From Mytilus californianus (lineage: Eukaryota; Mollusca; Bivalvia; Mytilida; Mytilidae): a stretch of 64,000 bases of DNA. The translations under genes were made by a program, and so were the position numbers. Of the stretch, positions 1 to 12,440 are shown one piece after another. The first letter of the stretch is position 1. Every line of letters starts with the position of its first letter. Under the pieces are notes generated by a model. The model worked only from the letters and a program-made list of their open reading frames with translations. It did not search any database and was not told the origin of the DNA. The stretch spans positions 59,594,851-59,658,850 of the forward strand of contig NW_026262582.1 in NCBI RefSeq assembly GCF_021869535.1, written 5' to 3'.

Positions 1-1687
1 TTGCATATGATAGCATGTTCGGATCTAAATATTAGTGTAATTTGTCCAGCCATTGTTAATGCCAAAAAGTAGGTACTATAATATTTACATTTCTATTTCA
101 GGGTTTATTATACATAAACTATTTAGTTTTTTGCTTCTCCGTGTACTTTAACTTAATGTGTACGTACACATCTATGTCCGAAGACGTTGTGTAATGTGTA
201 ACTTTGTTTTTCACAAGTTAATCCGAGAAAATTTGAAATATTAAGGTATTCGACATTCGTTCTTACTTATTATTATCGTCTTTATATTTCAGCAAATCCC
301 AGAAAGTTGACATTCATTTGAACTGTTGCCCCAACTTCTACGTTGAGAATAATATTTGCACCCGTAAGTAATGTTTTGACAACAAGATCAGTGTATTGAC
401 TTCACTCGATAATCATTATTGTTCCATTTTTGTTAGTATGTCTTTATTGTCTGTATATTTAAAAGCAGTATTCTTCAGGAATTGAAATAACGGACAAAGA
501 AGATTTAATAGTAAAATAGTTAGTGCATTATCTACGCGAACAATATAATATACCATATTCCTTTGTGTCTGAAAAAAATTAAATGTGCAAAGAAAATAAA
601 AGTCCGAAAAAAGGAACAATTATTGGCTCAAACATACATGCATGTTAGCATTCCCATATGTCATGTATGTTGCATCGACATAATTTAAATTTAATTTTTT
701 GATTTTCAATTACACCTTTATATATATATATCATGTTTCTTTACAAAACACTTTACATTGAACATTTTGAACGAAATAATAATGCTCTGCGCAACAATGC
801 AAGGAGGGCGGTAGTGTTTTTTTTTTTGTTTTGTTTTTTTTTGTTTTTTTTTTTGTTTAAAGAGCATATAAGCACGAATGGGGAAAAGTGCAATAAAGGG
901 AAACATGAGTAAGCAAAATGTTAGGAATTGAATGCTTAGAGCTTATATTTAAGCTTAATATTGAATATATTATAAACATTCGAAAGAAAAGAAGGACAAA
1001 ACACTAATATTGGTATGGTAGTTCATAAATTTCGTCGTGGTAGGCTCGGATTATTTTCTGGTGTTCGGTTGGATTGCTGTCTCTTAGACACATTACCCGT
1101 GGCCATTCTCTATTATTTTATATTTAAATATGTCAAATGAAGCATCAACAAGAAGTTCAAACAACTAGACAGTAATTGATCACGCATGTTTTAATTTCAA
1201 AAAAATCAAACCGAATTGAATAGAGTGAAATAAACATAGTCAATATTAGGTCAACGTCAGACCAAATATTATATGTTTGAATGAGGCTCAGAGAGTGGGG
1301 AAGGTTGAAGTTTCCTGAGCCCTTCCACAGTTTGTGCCGAATACAAAACGTTAATGTTTTTTCTGACATTGACGTAATGTTTCTTTTATCTTAAATGGCT
1401 ACAATTATAGTAACAAAACGTTTTTTTAAACCCCAAACAAGCACCAGCGTGTTAAGAAATGTGACGTTACATGAAATCGTCACAGTAAGATATATCACCA
1501 TGTTACTATATGTGGTAAATAAAGACTAAAAATATCCTGGCTACAGTATACATTTATATCCAATACAGTCTCGATCAAAACACTGGACGTTTGTTTTGAA
1601 AACCGTTGCATTATCACGGATTAGTGATATTTTCTCTAACGCCTTACAATAAAAACTAATAGAATCAACGCTTCATCTATGCAATGT
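1..1687 (+). repeat. Left copy of a segmental duplication (partner 62119-64000)
   Basis: The first 1687 bases align almost base for base with the last 1882 bases of the window, including the Cys-Cys exon of the receptor gene, its splice sites and several hundred bases of intron. Differences are scattered substitutions, a longer T-rich tract near 820-860 here, and about 235 bases near 63200-63440 that are missing here around 1124. Both copies are cut by the window edges. Gene duplication is the simple reading; uncollapsed haplotypes in an assembly are an alternative that sequence alone cannot exclude. Confidence 0.93.
293..363 (+). CDS. Receptor gene A, Cys-Cys exon (second coding exon)
   Basis: This internal exon lies between a TTTATATTTCAG acceptor and a GTAAGT donor. 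Read with phase 2 at the left and phase 1 at the right it encodes about 23 residues including LNCCPNFYVENNICT, the Cys-Cys / Cys pattern that precedes the EGF domain in mussel MEGF-like receptors. Joining to the exon at 2554 gives ...NICT-P-CPAGWYGKKC with no frame break. The duplicate at 62409 is also intact with the same phases, which supports a real coding exon. The preceding signal-peptide exon should lie left of the window, judging by copy G, where it is about 1.5 kb upstream. The protein would be secreted and inserted in the plasma membrane with this part outside the cell. Ligand unknown. Confidence 0.8.
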
Positions 1688-2553
1688 GTGAGGTGGTCGC
1701 CATTCAATGAAATATGTCTTTGTTGTAATACTTTAAATCTTTAAATTCCTGGTTTTCAAATTTTTCATGATGAACGTAAATTCAACAGTCCGGTTCGGAC
1801 ATAATACATTGATTAAGTGTTATGTTAATTCGTGTTGTCGTTTATAAATTACGAACATTTTATTAACGTAGGACAGACAAAGCTGACCTTTGATTGGTTG
1901 AGCTAGTCTATTTCGCTCATGGTTATTTAAACATTGATGAATGAAAATCATGAAAATCGATTCATCCTAAATGAATAGTCGAAGTGTTATTTTGAATTTA
2001 CGTTTGTTTTCTTTGCTTTAAACACATCACTTCTAAGACATGCACTAAGCGTAACATAACAAATTTATCAAAATAAAGAGATGTTGTGTAATTGCCCATG
2101 AGACAACATTCCTCTGGAGACCAAATGACATAGATTAAGAAGTTACCGTAAGGCCTTCAACATTGATTAAAACCCATGCACATAGTAAGCTGTCAACGGC
2201 CCCGAAATGAAAATTGGTAAAACAAATCAACTGAGAAAAAGAGCGGCCTGATTTATGTAAACAAAAAAAACGTCAAACAAAAATGATACAAGTAAACAAC
2301 AACAAATGACAACTACTGAAATGACATGCTCCTGAATTTGGACAGGCACATAGAAAATTAAACAATATAAGAAATACGTATCTGAAGCAAAATATTTATC
2401 ATACACATCTATCATCCAATTGGTTTAACGTAAAGACGTTATCAGCATCCAGAGAAAAACATGAAAACATGTCCTTGTGCAATGCCAACATATAATTTGA
2501 TATAAAGAGGAGTGATTGCAGTATAATTATACATGCTTTGATTCATGTTACAG
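364..2553 (+). other. Intron between Cys-Cys exon and EGF exon of gene A
   Basis: This is a 2.2 kb phase 1 intron, AT-rich, with T-runs near 820-860 and a repeat tail at about 1030-1115 ('gctgtctcttagacacatt' type) that recurs at 63120-63210 and near 39490-39540. It also contains the PLE-type tail at 2085-2365. I see no further coding exon in it. It ends in an ATGTTACAG acceptor before the EGF exon. Confidence 0.6.
2085..2365 (-). mobile_element. 3' tail of a Penelope-type repeat in the intron
   Basis: The blocks 'tgagacaacattcctctgg', 'taaggccttcaacattgat', 'ggccccgaaatga' and 'cctgaatttggacaggcac' occur in the same order as in the tail attached to the reverse-transcriptase remnant at 43060-45255. 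It is a diverged, coding-free 5'-truncated copy, read here as a minus-strand element by comparison with that remnant. Confidence 0.65.
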
Positions 2554-2709
2554 CATGTCCAGCTGGATGGTATGGCAAGAAGTGTAAAGAAAAATGTTTA
2601 TCGAATTACTACGGTAACCTGTGTAAACAAATGTGTAATTGTTCGTTAAACGAGACATGCAATAATGTGTACGGCTGCATATGTAACGACAGCAGTAACT
2701 GTTCAGATC
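2554..2709 (+). CDS. Receptor gene A, EGF-like exon
   Basis: The exon runs from TTACAG to GTAAGT, phase 1 to phase 1, 156 bases. It encodes one laminin-type EGF module: CPAGWYGKKC, KEKC, LSNYYGNLC, KQMC, NC, SLNETC, then GCIC and NDSSNCSD. The Cys spacing and the C-x-x-G-[WY]-Y-G repeats are those of MEGF10/11, Draper and scavenger receptor class F proteins, which bind particles or apoptotic cells. Those relatives carry many such modules; only one is seen here, so the receptor would be short. Two N-glycosylation sequons (NCS, NET) are visible. It is the only intact EGF exon in the window; the homologue at 48092-48254 is frameshifted. The identity of the fold is clear, the biological role is inferred. 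Confidence 0.88.
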
Positions 2710-3386
2710 GTAAGTACTGATAAATTACTAGTATAAGTTTCTCTAGATCAAAAAGTTGTCAAATTAGTGTTGGGGGAACGGTGACGGCAAACTCAATTTA
2801 CATCGTATAGAATGCAACAGATATATGTAGTTCATAATACAAGCTTTAAAACTCACCATATTAATTAGTATATAAGAGAAAAAATAATCGGAAAGACAGC
2901 AACAATTAGCAAAAACTACAGATAACCCTTTATCAGTTAAAGCCAATAGAAAAACGTGCTTTGAGGAAGATGGGCTTTTGAAGCGGTGTATGATTTGCAC
3001 CTACGTGGTAATCAAGTTCTATCTGCATTGGTATCACATGCCTTGTCTCTAAGGACTTGCAACGAAAAATGAAAATTTTTAACGTATTTCATTGGCATTT
3101 CAAACATCTTTGTATTTCTTAAATAAAAAAAAAAACATCATTTACCGTTGATATATGACATTTCGGTTAATAGATGGTAATAATTTGTCTTAATGACTTC
3201 AAAAATATTTGGTATTTTCAATATTTTGCTTTCATTTGACCATGTAAACGTTTTTGTATTATTGTATTGTCGAATGCTCAATATTATTTGCACGTTGTCA
3301 TCTAGACAAAATGCTAGATGTCTTTAAATGTTCAAAATAACAATTTATTTAGTGTTCCCGTTCAACATACCTTTAATAACATTTAG

Positions 3387-3425
3387 AGCCAACTGGTCTC
3401 CGGAAGTTGGGAAGTACAAAAACAG
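3387..3425 (+). CDS. Receptor gene A, small stalk exon (predicted)
   Basis: The 39-base exon follows AACATTTAG and ends AACAG before GTACTT. It keeps phase 1 on both sides and encodes about 13 residues, QPTGLRKLGSTKTG, polar and Ser/Thr-containing as expected for the juxtamembrane stalk. An alternative donor GTATGT at 3476 would lengthen it in frame but leave phase 0, which does not fit the next exon, so the shorter form is preferred. Without a transcript this is the least certain exon of the gene. Confidence 0.5.
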
Positions 3426-3821
3426 GTACTTCTGATCTGAGCGACAGGACAAATATGCCCTCCTATCTTGATTTCGTATGTTTTTTTTTTCATTATTCAA
3501 AAGAAAGTTTTAACAAGGGATCTACAGTAATCTCATGTCCTTAAGCTTTCATTTGATACTAACAAATGACCAAGATGATCCAAATGTTTTACTTATTGAC
3601 AAATTTGCAGCTATACGTAAGAACTATTTTGTTTAATATATGTAATACTTTCTTGTTCTTTTTTTTCTGACTCTGCCGAATAAGGTGTTCTAAACCTACA
3701 AAATGTCCATAAAAAAAATAGCCAATAGTACGGAAAGCAGCGTTATACACCAGTCAATCAATCCAGATTTGTGAATAGAACATTAAACCCAAATAACAAT
3801 CTTTTGTTTTACTCTTATTAG

Positions 3822-3905
3822 GGGATACCATGTATAAATCCAAGACATATATGTTTAATGGTTACAACAATACTTTGCCAACAACAATGAATATATGGAC
3901 AACAG
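3822..3905 (+). CDS. Receptor gene A, stalk exon
   Basis: The 84-base exon lies between TTACTCTTATTAG and GTAATT, phase 1 on both sides. It encodes a Thr/Asn-rich stretch ending TLPTTMNIWTTG, typical of an O-glycosylated stalk between an EGF domain and a membrane helix. Homologous exons with the same ending and donor occur at 33178-33253 (...TTMVSNTTG) and, broken, at 40963-41046, also 84 bases long. That paralogy is the main support for this exon. Confidence 0.7.
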
Positions 3906-4418
3906 GTAATTTTCGGAAACAATATGGTTGTTGTTTAAGTTATATGCTCGTTGGAGTTTGAAAAATATAGTTGTTACGGAATTATCAAGAGTGTTATTTA
4001 ATGTTCCACATTGTCTTGCTAGCTTAAAGCAATTTTCATAAAAGTTATAAATTATTCAAACAAATTATAGTACTGGAAACTAATACATGAGATGTATTGC
4101 TTTTTAATATCGTAGATACTTTTATAAAAATTAACACAATAGAAAATTTTGTTTTTATACCATTCTTAATACTTATACTGATTAGTCTTTTTTAATGTAC
4201 TTAACAAAGATCAGATTAAGGATTACTGGCATATACAAGCGTCAGTTACAACACCGTAAGTGTTGTTACATAATGATAATTGAGACAAAAAACAACTTAC
4301 GTTTCATGAATTATTTAAGAAGAAAAAGCAAGTGCGTCAGTTTCTACTTGTATATGAGCTCGTCCTTGGAGTCACTTTTATTCTTCGATTCATAAAACTA
4401 AATGACATATGTTTTCAG

Positions 4419-4750
4419 AAGGATATTCGACATATAGACACATCCATGTTTATGTGATCAGTGTATCAGCTGCTATGGTGTTGGTTTGCCTAGCAACAGC
4501 ATTTATAAGAATTATCCGCAGCACACGGAAAGGAAACGGTCTAGATTCTGAAAATTATAAAAGGAAAAGGAACGGAAGAACGACATATCCAGTAAGTGGC
4601 GGTATGAAATTTAGCAGATCACAGTACGCAGTTTCCTCAGGTGCATGTCAAATGTTCACAGAACGCACACAACATCAGTTTATTGAAGTTAAGGATAAAA
4701 AAACACTGGAATCTACAGGTATCCGTGGCCTTTACAATAGAAAACAGTAA
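4419..4750 (+). CDS. Receptor gene A, transmembrane and cytoplasmic exon
   Basis: This terminal exon follows ATGTTTTCAG in phase 1 and is open to TAA at 4748-4750. It encodes about 110 residues: a short outer piece (EGYSTYRHI), a single membrane helix (HVYVISVSAAMVLVCLATAF), a basic stop-transfer (IRIIRSTRKG) and a tail of about 75 residues rich in Lys, Arg, Ser and Thr, ending GLYNRKQ. Tyrosines are present, but I see no NPxY, ITAM or strict ITIM, so a signalling mechanism cannot be named. Homologous exons at 34149, 16808 and 26316 have different tails. With the upstream exons the mature receptor would be roughly 230 residues: one EGF domain outside, one membrane pass, one tail. Confidence 0.85.
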
Positions 4751-4831
4751 CACTACTTATATGATCTGTGTAACCAGATACTCAATCCAGTACTACTTAC
4801 AGTACTTTCAACGCTTTCAATGTAATTTGTA

Positions 4832-4869
4832 AATAAACTAATACAACTTATAGATTTATAATTAATAAA
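4832..4869 (+). terminator. Poly(A) signals of gene A
   Basis: Two AATAAA hexamers lie at 4832-4837 and 4864-4869, 82 and 114 bases after the stop codon. This suits cleavage shortly downstream and a short 3' UTR. Confidence 0.6.
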
Positions 4870-5763
4870 ACTATTAGAAAATACATATAGCTTGTTATGT
4901 TAAATCTAAAGGGCTACACATCTATACATAGTGAAGACCTAGATATACTACTGGCAGGTATTTTTTTTTTTAATACTTTGCTTTCGTTGTACCTATTCGA
5001 AACAAATGCGTGATTGGGTATGCCAATACCATTATTTGATACAATAGTTTCAACAGTTTAATTCATGTATATCTTAAATGTACAGCACTCTATTAATTCG
5101 ACCGCCTCGAATGCTTGTTTTGGGTTTTTCCTTATCAGAAACGTTATCATTTGAATCTTAAGAATAAATAAAGACTTGTGCATCCATCAAAAAGTTAACT
5201 GTACCTGGGGATTTTTTTTTCCTGATTTTTTTTAAAAATAATTTAAACTATTTCTTTTCAAACACCCCAACATGAACACATAAACATTAACTCCAACGTG
5301 TCTACATGTCAACAGTTCATACAAATGTAAATAAACAACATTCAAAACGTCACACTCAACACATTAACGAATTAAGTATTCAAATATACTCATGTTGACA
5401 TCTTGTAAGGTTTACAAATGGTTATCGTTCCTGTATAGGCAACGCGTTATTGTCTTCTACATAACTTCAACTGGTGCTCCACAACCATATCGATAAGAAA
5501 TAACCGATGACCAACAGATTCAAAAATGTAAAATGTAATAGTTAAATACAAGGATAAATATAATGTTAACGTTAAAAGATGGGACAACTTTAAACTGGTT
5601 GATATTTTCTTTTAATCCCTTTGCACGAATGGAAATCTGAAAGTCGTCAAAACTCGAAAATATTAACAAAGACGGTAAGAATTTGTACAATGTCTATATC
5701 TTCTTAAATGACAGTAAGATAGTCAATGAAATTCACCCAAATCTGTCTTATATAGATATAAGA
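4870..5763. other. Intergenic, no gene seen
   Basis: AT-rich DNA downstream of gene A with homopolymer T-runs near 4961 and 5212. No open frame with family character and no recognisable repeat boundary. Confidence 0.5.
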
Positions 5764-6275
5764 AGATGTGGTATGAGTGCCAATGGGACAACTCTCCATC
5801 CAAGTCAAAATTTAAAAAAAGTAAACCAGTATAGGTCAAAGTACGGTCTTCAACACGGAGCCTTGGCTCACACCGAACAGTAAGCTATAAAGGGCCCCAA
5901 AAATTACTAGTGTAAAACCATTCAAACGGGAAAACCAACGGTCTAATCTATATAAAAAACGAGAAACGAGAAACACTTATGAACCACATCAACAAACGAC
6001 AACTACTGAACACAAGATTCCTGACTTCGGACAGGTGCAAACAAATGCAGCGGGTTTAAACGTTTTAATGGTACCAAACCTTCACAAAGTAACATGTCAT
6101 ATCGGTATGAAATGTTAAACAATTTAAGAAAAACAATATGCTCGAACAAAAATATCAGCCATTTGCAATAACTTTAAACACAGGTAAATGAAAATAATTT
6201 TGTTGTTAGGTATACGTGTACAGTTCCAATAGAGAAAGGAAATATTTTTACAAAATAAATAATTTTGTTGTTCAT
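5764..6275 (-). mobile_element. Penelope-type tail plus shared flank (partner 53745-54608)
   Basis: The stretch starts 'gatgtggtatgagtgccaat' and runs through 'cggtcttcaacacggagcc', 'aacgagaaacgagaaacac' and 'ttcggacaggtgcaaacaa'. All these blocks recur in the same order at 53745-54060. From about 6085 the similarity continues into 'gaaatgttaaacaatttaag' and 'gttaggtatacgtgtacagt', found twice at 54250-54608. It is a tail subfamily distinct from the one at 43060. No coding sequence. Confidence 0.7.
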
Positions 6276-9200
6276 AGTACGAAGTGAAAATTTATAGTAA
6301 TACCAAACACTTATTAAAGCTGGTATATAGACCATATATAACCCTGAATAACATTAAATAACAAAAAGGCATTACAATTAGTATGTTATTGTATATCGTT
6401 TAATAATGTCGATTATTCATTTTTCCACTTTGTTTACGTCAATAGTAATAGTGTGTTCAATTACGGGAACAGCAAATGTTTCCTTCTCATAGAGCGCTTC
6501 GATCCAAAAAAATTGCTGTCTTTGTCATATTAGAATATAAATAATTCATGGGGACTTGAATTTATATTGATGTTTCCACGGGTTGGCCCTATATGTTGAT
6601 ATTGCAAAAAATAGTTCCTGATAAAATGAAACTAATTTATCAAAAGATAGGTAAACGAAACCAAAGAAACATTATTGGTGGTATGATACGAACTCGATGG
6701 TTATTGGTATTGATCAAAATCCTATATACAGATGGTGATCTGTTTCTATAAAAAGTGAAAGAAAAAACCGCACAAGTTAACCTTATTACTCCCTAGAAAG
6801 TTATCCATTGATCTATCTCTTCACTCTGGACAAAAAAAGCGGACCATTAACTTGCTTAATCATTTTGTTATCACAAATGTCACTTCTGTTATCATGGTTA
6901 TGACAAAAACAAACAATTTATTCGGCAATTTACCGAAAACAAACTTTCTGCAGCGCAACCTTTTGATTTATTTGGTTGTAATTGCTCTTCAACTTGATTT
7001 TGCCTTTTTTGTTATTTTTTATTTAGTTATAACTCGCAGTGAGTCTCAAACTGTCGTTTCGAGTTCGAACCTCACCTCGACTTACAGATTAACAGGGTTA
7101 TAGAGCTACTGTTCCTTTTCTTTTGTACATTGTGTGTTCATCTGTTGTGACATCCCTTCATTTCCACTCAACAAACGACAAGTCAGCTTACATATGGTAA
7201 CGACAGATCTCTCATCAATATTTAGTTCTAAAATGGACGATTTGATAAAGCGATTTGCAATTATCGATGATTATAGTGAAAAACATAATATTCAAGTCGG
7301 TATTTGAAAAAAAAGTAGTTCCAAGCGTTACACATACGTTAAAACTACTGTTTGGTATTATCTTGTCTTTCAATCTACCGCTATTGGAATCATCAAAGCT
7401 TAAACATTCAACCTCGATATCAAACAAGAATAGTATTATACATGCTATACTATTCAACCGTTTTATTTCCTAGCAATAACATATCATCTGTTCTATCGCA
7501 AACCGTCTGAATTCATGCATGTTCATACTTCATTAGCATTGGAGGGCTCCCTATACATGCTATACAAAACATACTTCAACAGAGTTATGTTGAATAAAGA
7601 CTGAAATCGACAATACATTAGTTTTGATAACATAAACATGATAAACGATACCTATTTTACTGCGCCTGATGCGCATTTCGACAATAAATGTCTCTTCAGT
7701 GATGTTCGAGGTCAAAATACTTGTATATCAACAATCTAATAGAAAAGTTGAAAAGCTGTTAAAACCAAAAAGGACATTACGTATAGCCAAATGTTAACAA
7801 GGTTTTAATGTTGCAATCACGAGTTGGTCGGCTAATATGATGTGTTTGTGTTTCAAATCGGTAGCTACATGTTTTTTTGTCTGTAATTTTGTGTTCTTTA
7901 CCTGACTTTGACATTTTGACTGAATGTAGATTGGGTGTCACGGATAGACGAGTGCTGGCTTAGAAGGAGTCTGTAAAATAATGAATAATACTTTAAACAA
8001 TTAACAATTAAATATAGTACAAATTTACATACTAGATTATGATAATAAATGTTCAAATTAAACTGTTCACTCTATTTCACTAGTTAACTGAACTGCTGTA
8101 GAAACATATACTTCCGGTCATCAAAACTGGCCCAACATAACGTGAAGGTTACGGCTGCCCTATTGACGTCTCACAAGGTTTACGTTGTGATTCAATAATG
8201 TTGCTCTATACCAAACTGCTCACTACTTTTACAGTTGGTTGTATATCTCCGTACTACACACTACTAACTATACATCGCATACTACTCAGCCCTCTGACTG
8301 GTACCTATCGAAGTATATACTATACGTTATAATAAGACATATACATACGCCTATGTAATACACATGTCGCATAAATAATTATGAATATTTATACGTTCAA
8401 TCTATAGAAGATTGCGTTACATTAAATAATATGTAATGCTTTACTTTACACAATAAATAATTACGGCATATCGCATAATGCCTTACGTTACATGTCACAT
8501 AATTGACTATAAAGTATAATGCCATTATACAATTACTACACACAATATATAGCTGTAACGCTGAATATATATTCATGTCTATACTTTGCATATTGCTTTG
8601 CATACTTATGGAGATACATACAACATTGCAATATCGTAAGAAAACTTACATAAAATACTGTTTCGATAATCACGTATTTAATATAGGATGAAGCATACAT
8701 AACTTATTTCATTGATAAAATTACAATCTCGGAAATTAAAATATGAATAAGTATAAAATATCATATATTTGCGTTGTTGCAGAAAACTGAACATTTTAGC
8801 ACGATTAAGTATAACAATAAGAATACATTGAATTCTACCTCAGAAATCCAGTGAGTGCATCCACGCCACATTACAATCTAAATTCTAAACATATATACAA
8901 TGACCACACCTTTACTCGTTAAGGTGTTTCCTGAAAATGACTACTCAGCTCATCAAGAACAGGTATCACATGATACTCAACTCGTTCGCCGAATTTACAG
9001 GTAAATACCCAAGTAAAAAGTGGACACTACATAATTAATTAGATGTAAGATGTGGACATGTATTATACACTGAAGTTTGCAGAATATACACTTTATAAGA
9101 TACTAACGGTCTGCAAATTGAAATAGAATTAACCTACCAAAATAACTATACATATACGAGTCAATAAAGTCACCCTGTAACAGTAGGTTTGGGTAATTCA

Positions 9201-9899
9201 TACATAACATGAAACGCTTACTCGATTGATTAATCTGATTTAACAGCTTTGGAAAAGTTGCGATTTCCTCACAATCTGTGTGTAATATTGAGTTGTCTTA
9301 TTACTTTTTTTGTGATATTTCATAATCGGTAAACTTCTATAACAGTTGCATAAACCAGATTTTAATCAGACCACTTATAATTGATAGCAATGTTCAATAT
9401 TCACGAACTACAACTATGAGCTTATTAAAGTGTCATTATAAAATTGAATTATAATTAAGAAAAGATGCCAGGCAATGTTATACATGTTAACCAAAATAAC
9501 AAAATCAATATTTTTTGTCAAAAATAAATGACGTTCTTCCATCAAACAATAACAATGCAACCATAACAATTTTTTTCATTAATGTATTCAAAATAAAAAA
9601 AGTTGGAAGGCTTATTGCAAATCAAATACGAAAATATTGAAAATTTGCGCCAAATAAAACCTCAGTGTTTGACAATACCGTTTTGTTTTGTAAGAACCAC
9701 AAACATAGTGTGAACATACAAAAAACAGTAAGTATCATACAGTATCAAACCAGAGATAGATGTCTTTACAAATTTTGCAATCGGACATTGCCGTCAGTGT
9801 TAACAAGTTTATAACAGTTGAAAACTGTCAGAGACATGTCATTTACATCAACAATCTTAAAAAAACATTACGAAAGGACAAGATATAACCACTAATACA
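6276..9899. other. Intergenic, no supported gene
   Basis: A long AT-rich stretch. The short open frames at 6852-7103 and 7255-7473 have no family character. 'cctgatgcgcatttcgacaa' near 7668-7690 is a dispersed repeat motif, again near 57885. About 8100-8700 is TA-rich and low in complexity. I see no exon with a credible splice-site pair. Confidence 0.45.
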
Positions 9900-10210
9900 A
9901 TTTCTTGCACATAATTTGGTATGTATGTATTAATTATTAAATTACATGAATGTTTCATTAAAATTCTTACTTTTAGTTAACTGACAACAATCAAAAGGCA
10001 ATCCAAAATTCAATTTTACGTCCCAGTAAAATGCAACATTCGTGTATGCACATGCTTCCCGAGACAATGTCACAGCTTTGCATAGGAAAACGAACAGAAT
10101 ATTTTATATAACATCTAATTTCTTAGTAGTAGCCTTAACGTGAAATTATAACAATTGAATGCTTCTTTTTTTAAAAGTAGTATAAAATTGGGAATCAAAA
10201 TGTTATTTGG
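9900..10210. repeat. Diverged duplicate of 24500-24880
   Basis: Blocks around 'taattattaaattacatgaa', 'taactgacaacaatcaaaag' and the reverse complement of an open stretch (9976-10080) line up with 24500-24880. On the minus strand both copies carry a comparable reading frame: here SREACAYTNVAFYWDV, there SRIALAVIAVEFYTEI. The GT donor present in the other copy is TT here, so if it ever was an exon this copy is dead. Confidence 0.45.
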
Positions 10211-10604
10211 TCAATGCTTTTACACCCCAATAAAACTACAAAAAGAAACTTTCGATTCTTAAATCAAGAGATAAAAAATGTAATGGGAAATATTGTCCTC
10301 AACTTTCAACTTTGAATGACTGCGTATAACACATTCTGCAGGATGATAAAAACATCTGTCGTGAGTAAATTTTATACTTTAAAATGATTTTTTTTTTATA
10401 TTGCCGTCAAGCTTGGATCTCTAGAAAGATCACGACTGAGTACAAATCGCGGATAAACAAAACAATAAGAAATTAAAAACCAAGAAATAATAAAGAAATT
10501 CAGAGAACATTTGAAGGTCTTTCCACATTACATTTCTAAATAATTGATTTGAAGCTACATGCGTTTTACTCAAATAATCTTTGGTAATCAATCATAGGTT
10601 TCTG

Positions 10605-10985
10605 CATACTGATTCAAAAAATATATGATTTCTATTTAATTTTGTCTGAAATAAGGGAGATAATTTGTAACTTATTATTTAATTTTGTCTGAAATAAGGG
10701 AGATAATTTATTACTTCTGGTTTAGAAAATGCCACTTCCGGTCTGATCTAAAAGCTTTAGCCACACTGATTTCAAAAAGATATGGTTTCTATATACTTTT
10801 GCTTAAAATAAGAGATATACATTGCAACTTCCGGTTTAGAAATGTCACTTTCGGAACTATTTTTAGGTAACTTTACACTGATTCCAAAAATATATAGTTC
10901 TAGATACTTTCAACGAAATCAGTGCAGAAAATGGCTACTTCCGATTTATAAAAGGTAACTTCCGGCTGAGCTTTCAAAGTCTCAG
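10605..10985. repeat. Tandem repeat, about 113-base period
   Basis: A block starting 'ctgatt(c)caaaaa.atat' recurs at 10609, 10766 and 10879, each followed by 'aaataagggagat' and 'acttccggtttagaaa' motifs. The last interval is 113 bases. The first is 157 because a 43-base piece ('aattttgtctgaaataaggg') is duplicated inside it. About three diverged units; satellite-like, no coding function. Confidence 0.75.
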
Positions 10986-11324
10986 GTCTAACAACCTATT
11001 GAAAAACACCTCATAGCTTTATCAAGTATTAATATGAATTTATAGCACAGTTCAATATCTAGAACGTCAAATTTACCTTTGACCTTGAATCAAATGTCAA
11101 GGTATTAAAGCGAGGACCTCTTATTAAACAACCCTAATTCCCTTCTTAATATAGTTACTGAGTTCTATCTCAATACAGCTAATTTCAAACATTAGAAGGG
11201 AGGAAACTCCTATTTAATATCGACGCATCCTTGCAACAAGAATAAACGTAAGGAAAAACTGCAATTCGCACAATATGAAAAACCTTCTCCAAAAGGGTAG
11301 AAACGCCAACATTGTAAAATAGGT

Positions 11325-11520
11325 AGAAAAAAGGCGAAAGGTACCTTGTGATATGCAAAGTAAGTTGAAAAAAAAAAAAAAAAAAAAGAATAGACGACGA
11401 AAAGACAAACAACAATACACAAAACACAACATAGAAAACTAAAGACTGAGCAACACGAACCCTACCAACAAACTTGGGTGATCTCAGGTGCTCAGGAAAG
11501 CATAACAAGACAGAATAAAA
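11325..11520 (-). mobile_element. 3' fragment of PLE lineage B
   Basis: 'aaggcgaaaggtaccttgtg', 'gacgaaaagacaaacaacaa', 'ctgagcaacacgaacccta' and 'gatctcaggtgctcaggaa' follow the order of the 3' untranslated region of the element at 12975-14170. Interrupted by a run of 19 A. A truncated minus-strand copy; its open frames are not genes. Confidence 0.65.
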
Positions 11521-12164
11521 ACATCATATGCAATACTGACACAATCAATAGTAAAATGTATGCTTTGCTTAATGAGTTTGCAACAGAAAGATGAAACCTA
11601 TACCTGGGTTACTTTAAACACGAAACACAGAAACTGACAACGCCATGACAACAAAAAAACGAATAACGTTGAAAACACATGCAAGTTCACAAAATGCAGA
11701 AAACTTAAAACATTTACTAAATGGTTAAGAACAACATTAAATCATGGCGTAAATGTTATGAACCTTGTTACGTTTATGATGCTCAAAACATGTAAATATA
11801 TATGTAACCAATATTTATTTTACAATATGTCTTTATACAATTTTGTAGATGAGTTTAGCTATTCTTTTCCGGCATTTGTTGGTCATACAGCTCCTTACGT
11901 TTCAATGTATTTGTACATCCCTGGTTTTAAAATAATTAGAATAGAGTAGTATTCCTGATAAACGTAAATATATTTACAGAAAAGTGTTTCGGATGCACGA
12001 AGTTTATTGTTGTGTCATTAAATAGCACTGTATTAATACCACTACTGGTGTAACTAATCCATTGATCATGCTAGCAATATCAAAATAATAATCAGTACTC
12101 GTTCAATGAATTTAGTATAAAGACTTCATAAACAGTCCCTTACAGATGTTTAACTCCGCTACAT
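11521..12164. other. Intergenic, nothing recognised
   Basis: AT-rich sequence. The open frame at 11758-11949 is short and has no recognisable domain. Confidence 0.4.
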
Positions 12165-12440
12165 TCTTTATGTACCCCGTAGTTCAGTGGTTGTCATTTA
12201 CTCTTGTCTGTCATTTGTTTTTTGTTAATTGTTATGCTATAAAGTAGACCGTTAGTTTTATCATTTGATTTGTTTCATATTTTTCATGTCGGGAGACTTG
12301 TATAGTCAATTATACGGTATGGGTTTTTCTCATTGTTGAAGGCCGAATGGTTGCCAATATTTCGTTACATCCACTTTATTTAAATGTTGGTGGATAGTTA
12401 TCTCAAATTGCAATCATACCCCATCTCTTTATTTTTATAT
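12165..12440 (+). mobile_element. Penelope-type 3' tail, plus orientation
   Basis: 'gtagttcagtggttgtcatt', 'tatacggtatgggtttttct', 'cattgttgaaggccg' and a terminal 'ttgcaatcataccccatct' form the reverse complement of the tail at 43060. No coding part: a 5'-truncated copy. Confidence 0.65.

Noticed and set aside
3426..3475. Longer version of the small stalk exon of gene A
   Set aside because: It leaves phase 0 at GTATGT and puts the next exon out of frame.
7021..7090. tRNA-like B box 'gagttcgaacctcacc'
   Set aside because: No matching A box, acceptor stem or anticodon arm at the right distance.
11185..11508. Phe-rich minus-strand frames
   Set aside because: They run through a poly-A tract and a retroelement 3' region.
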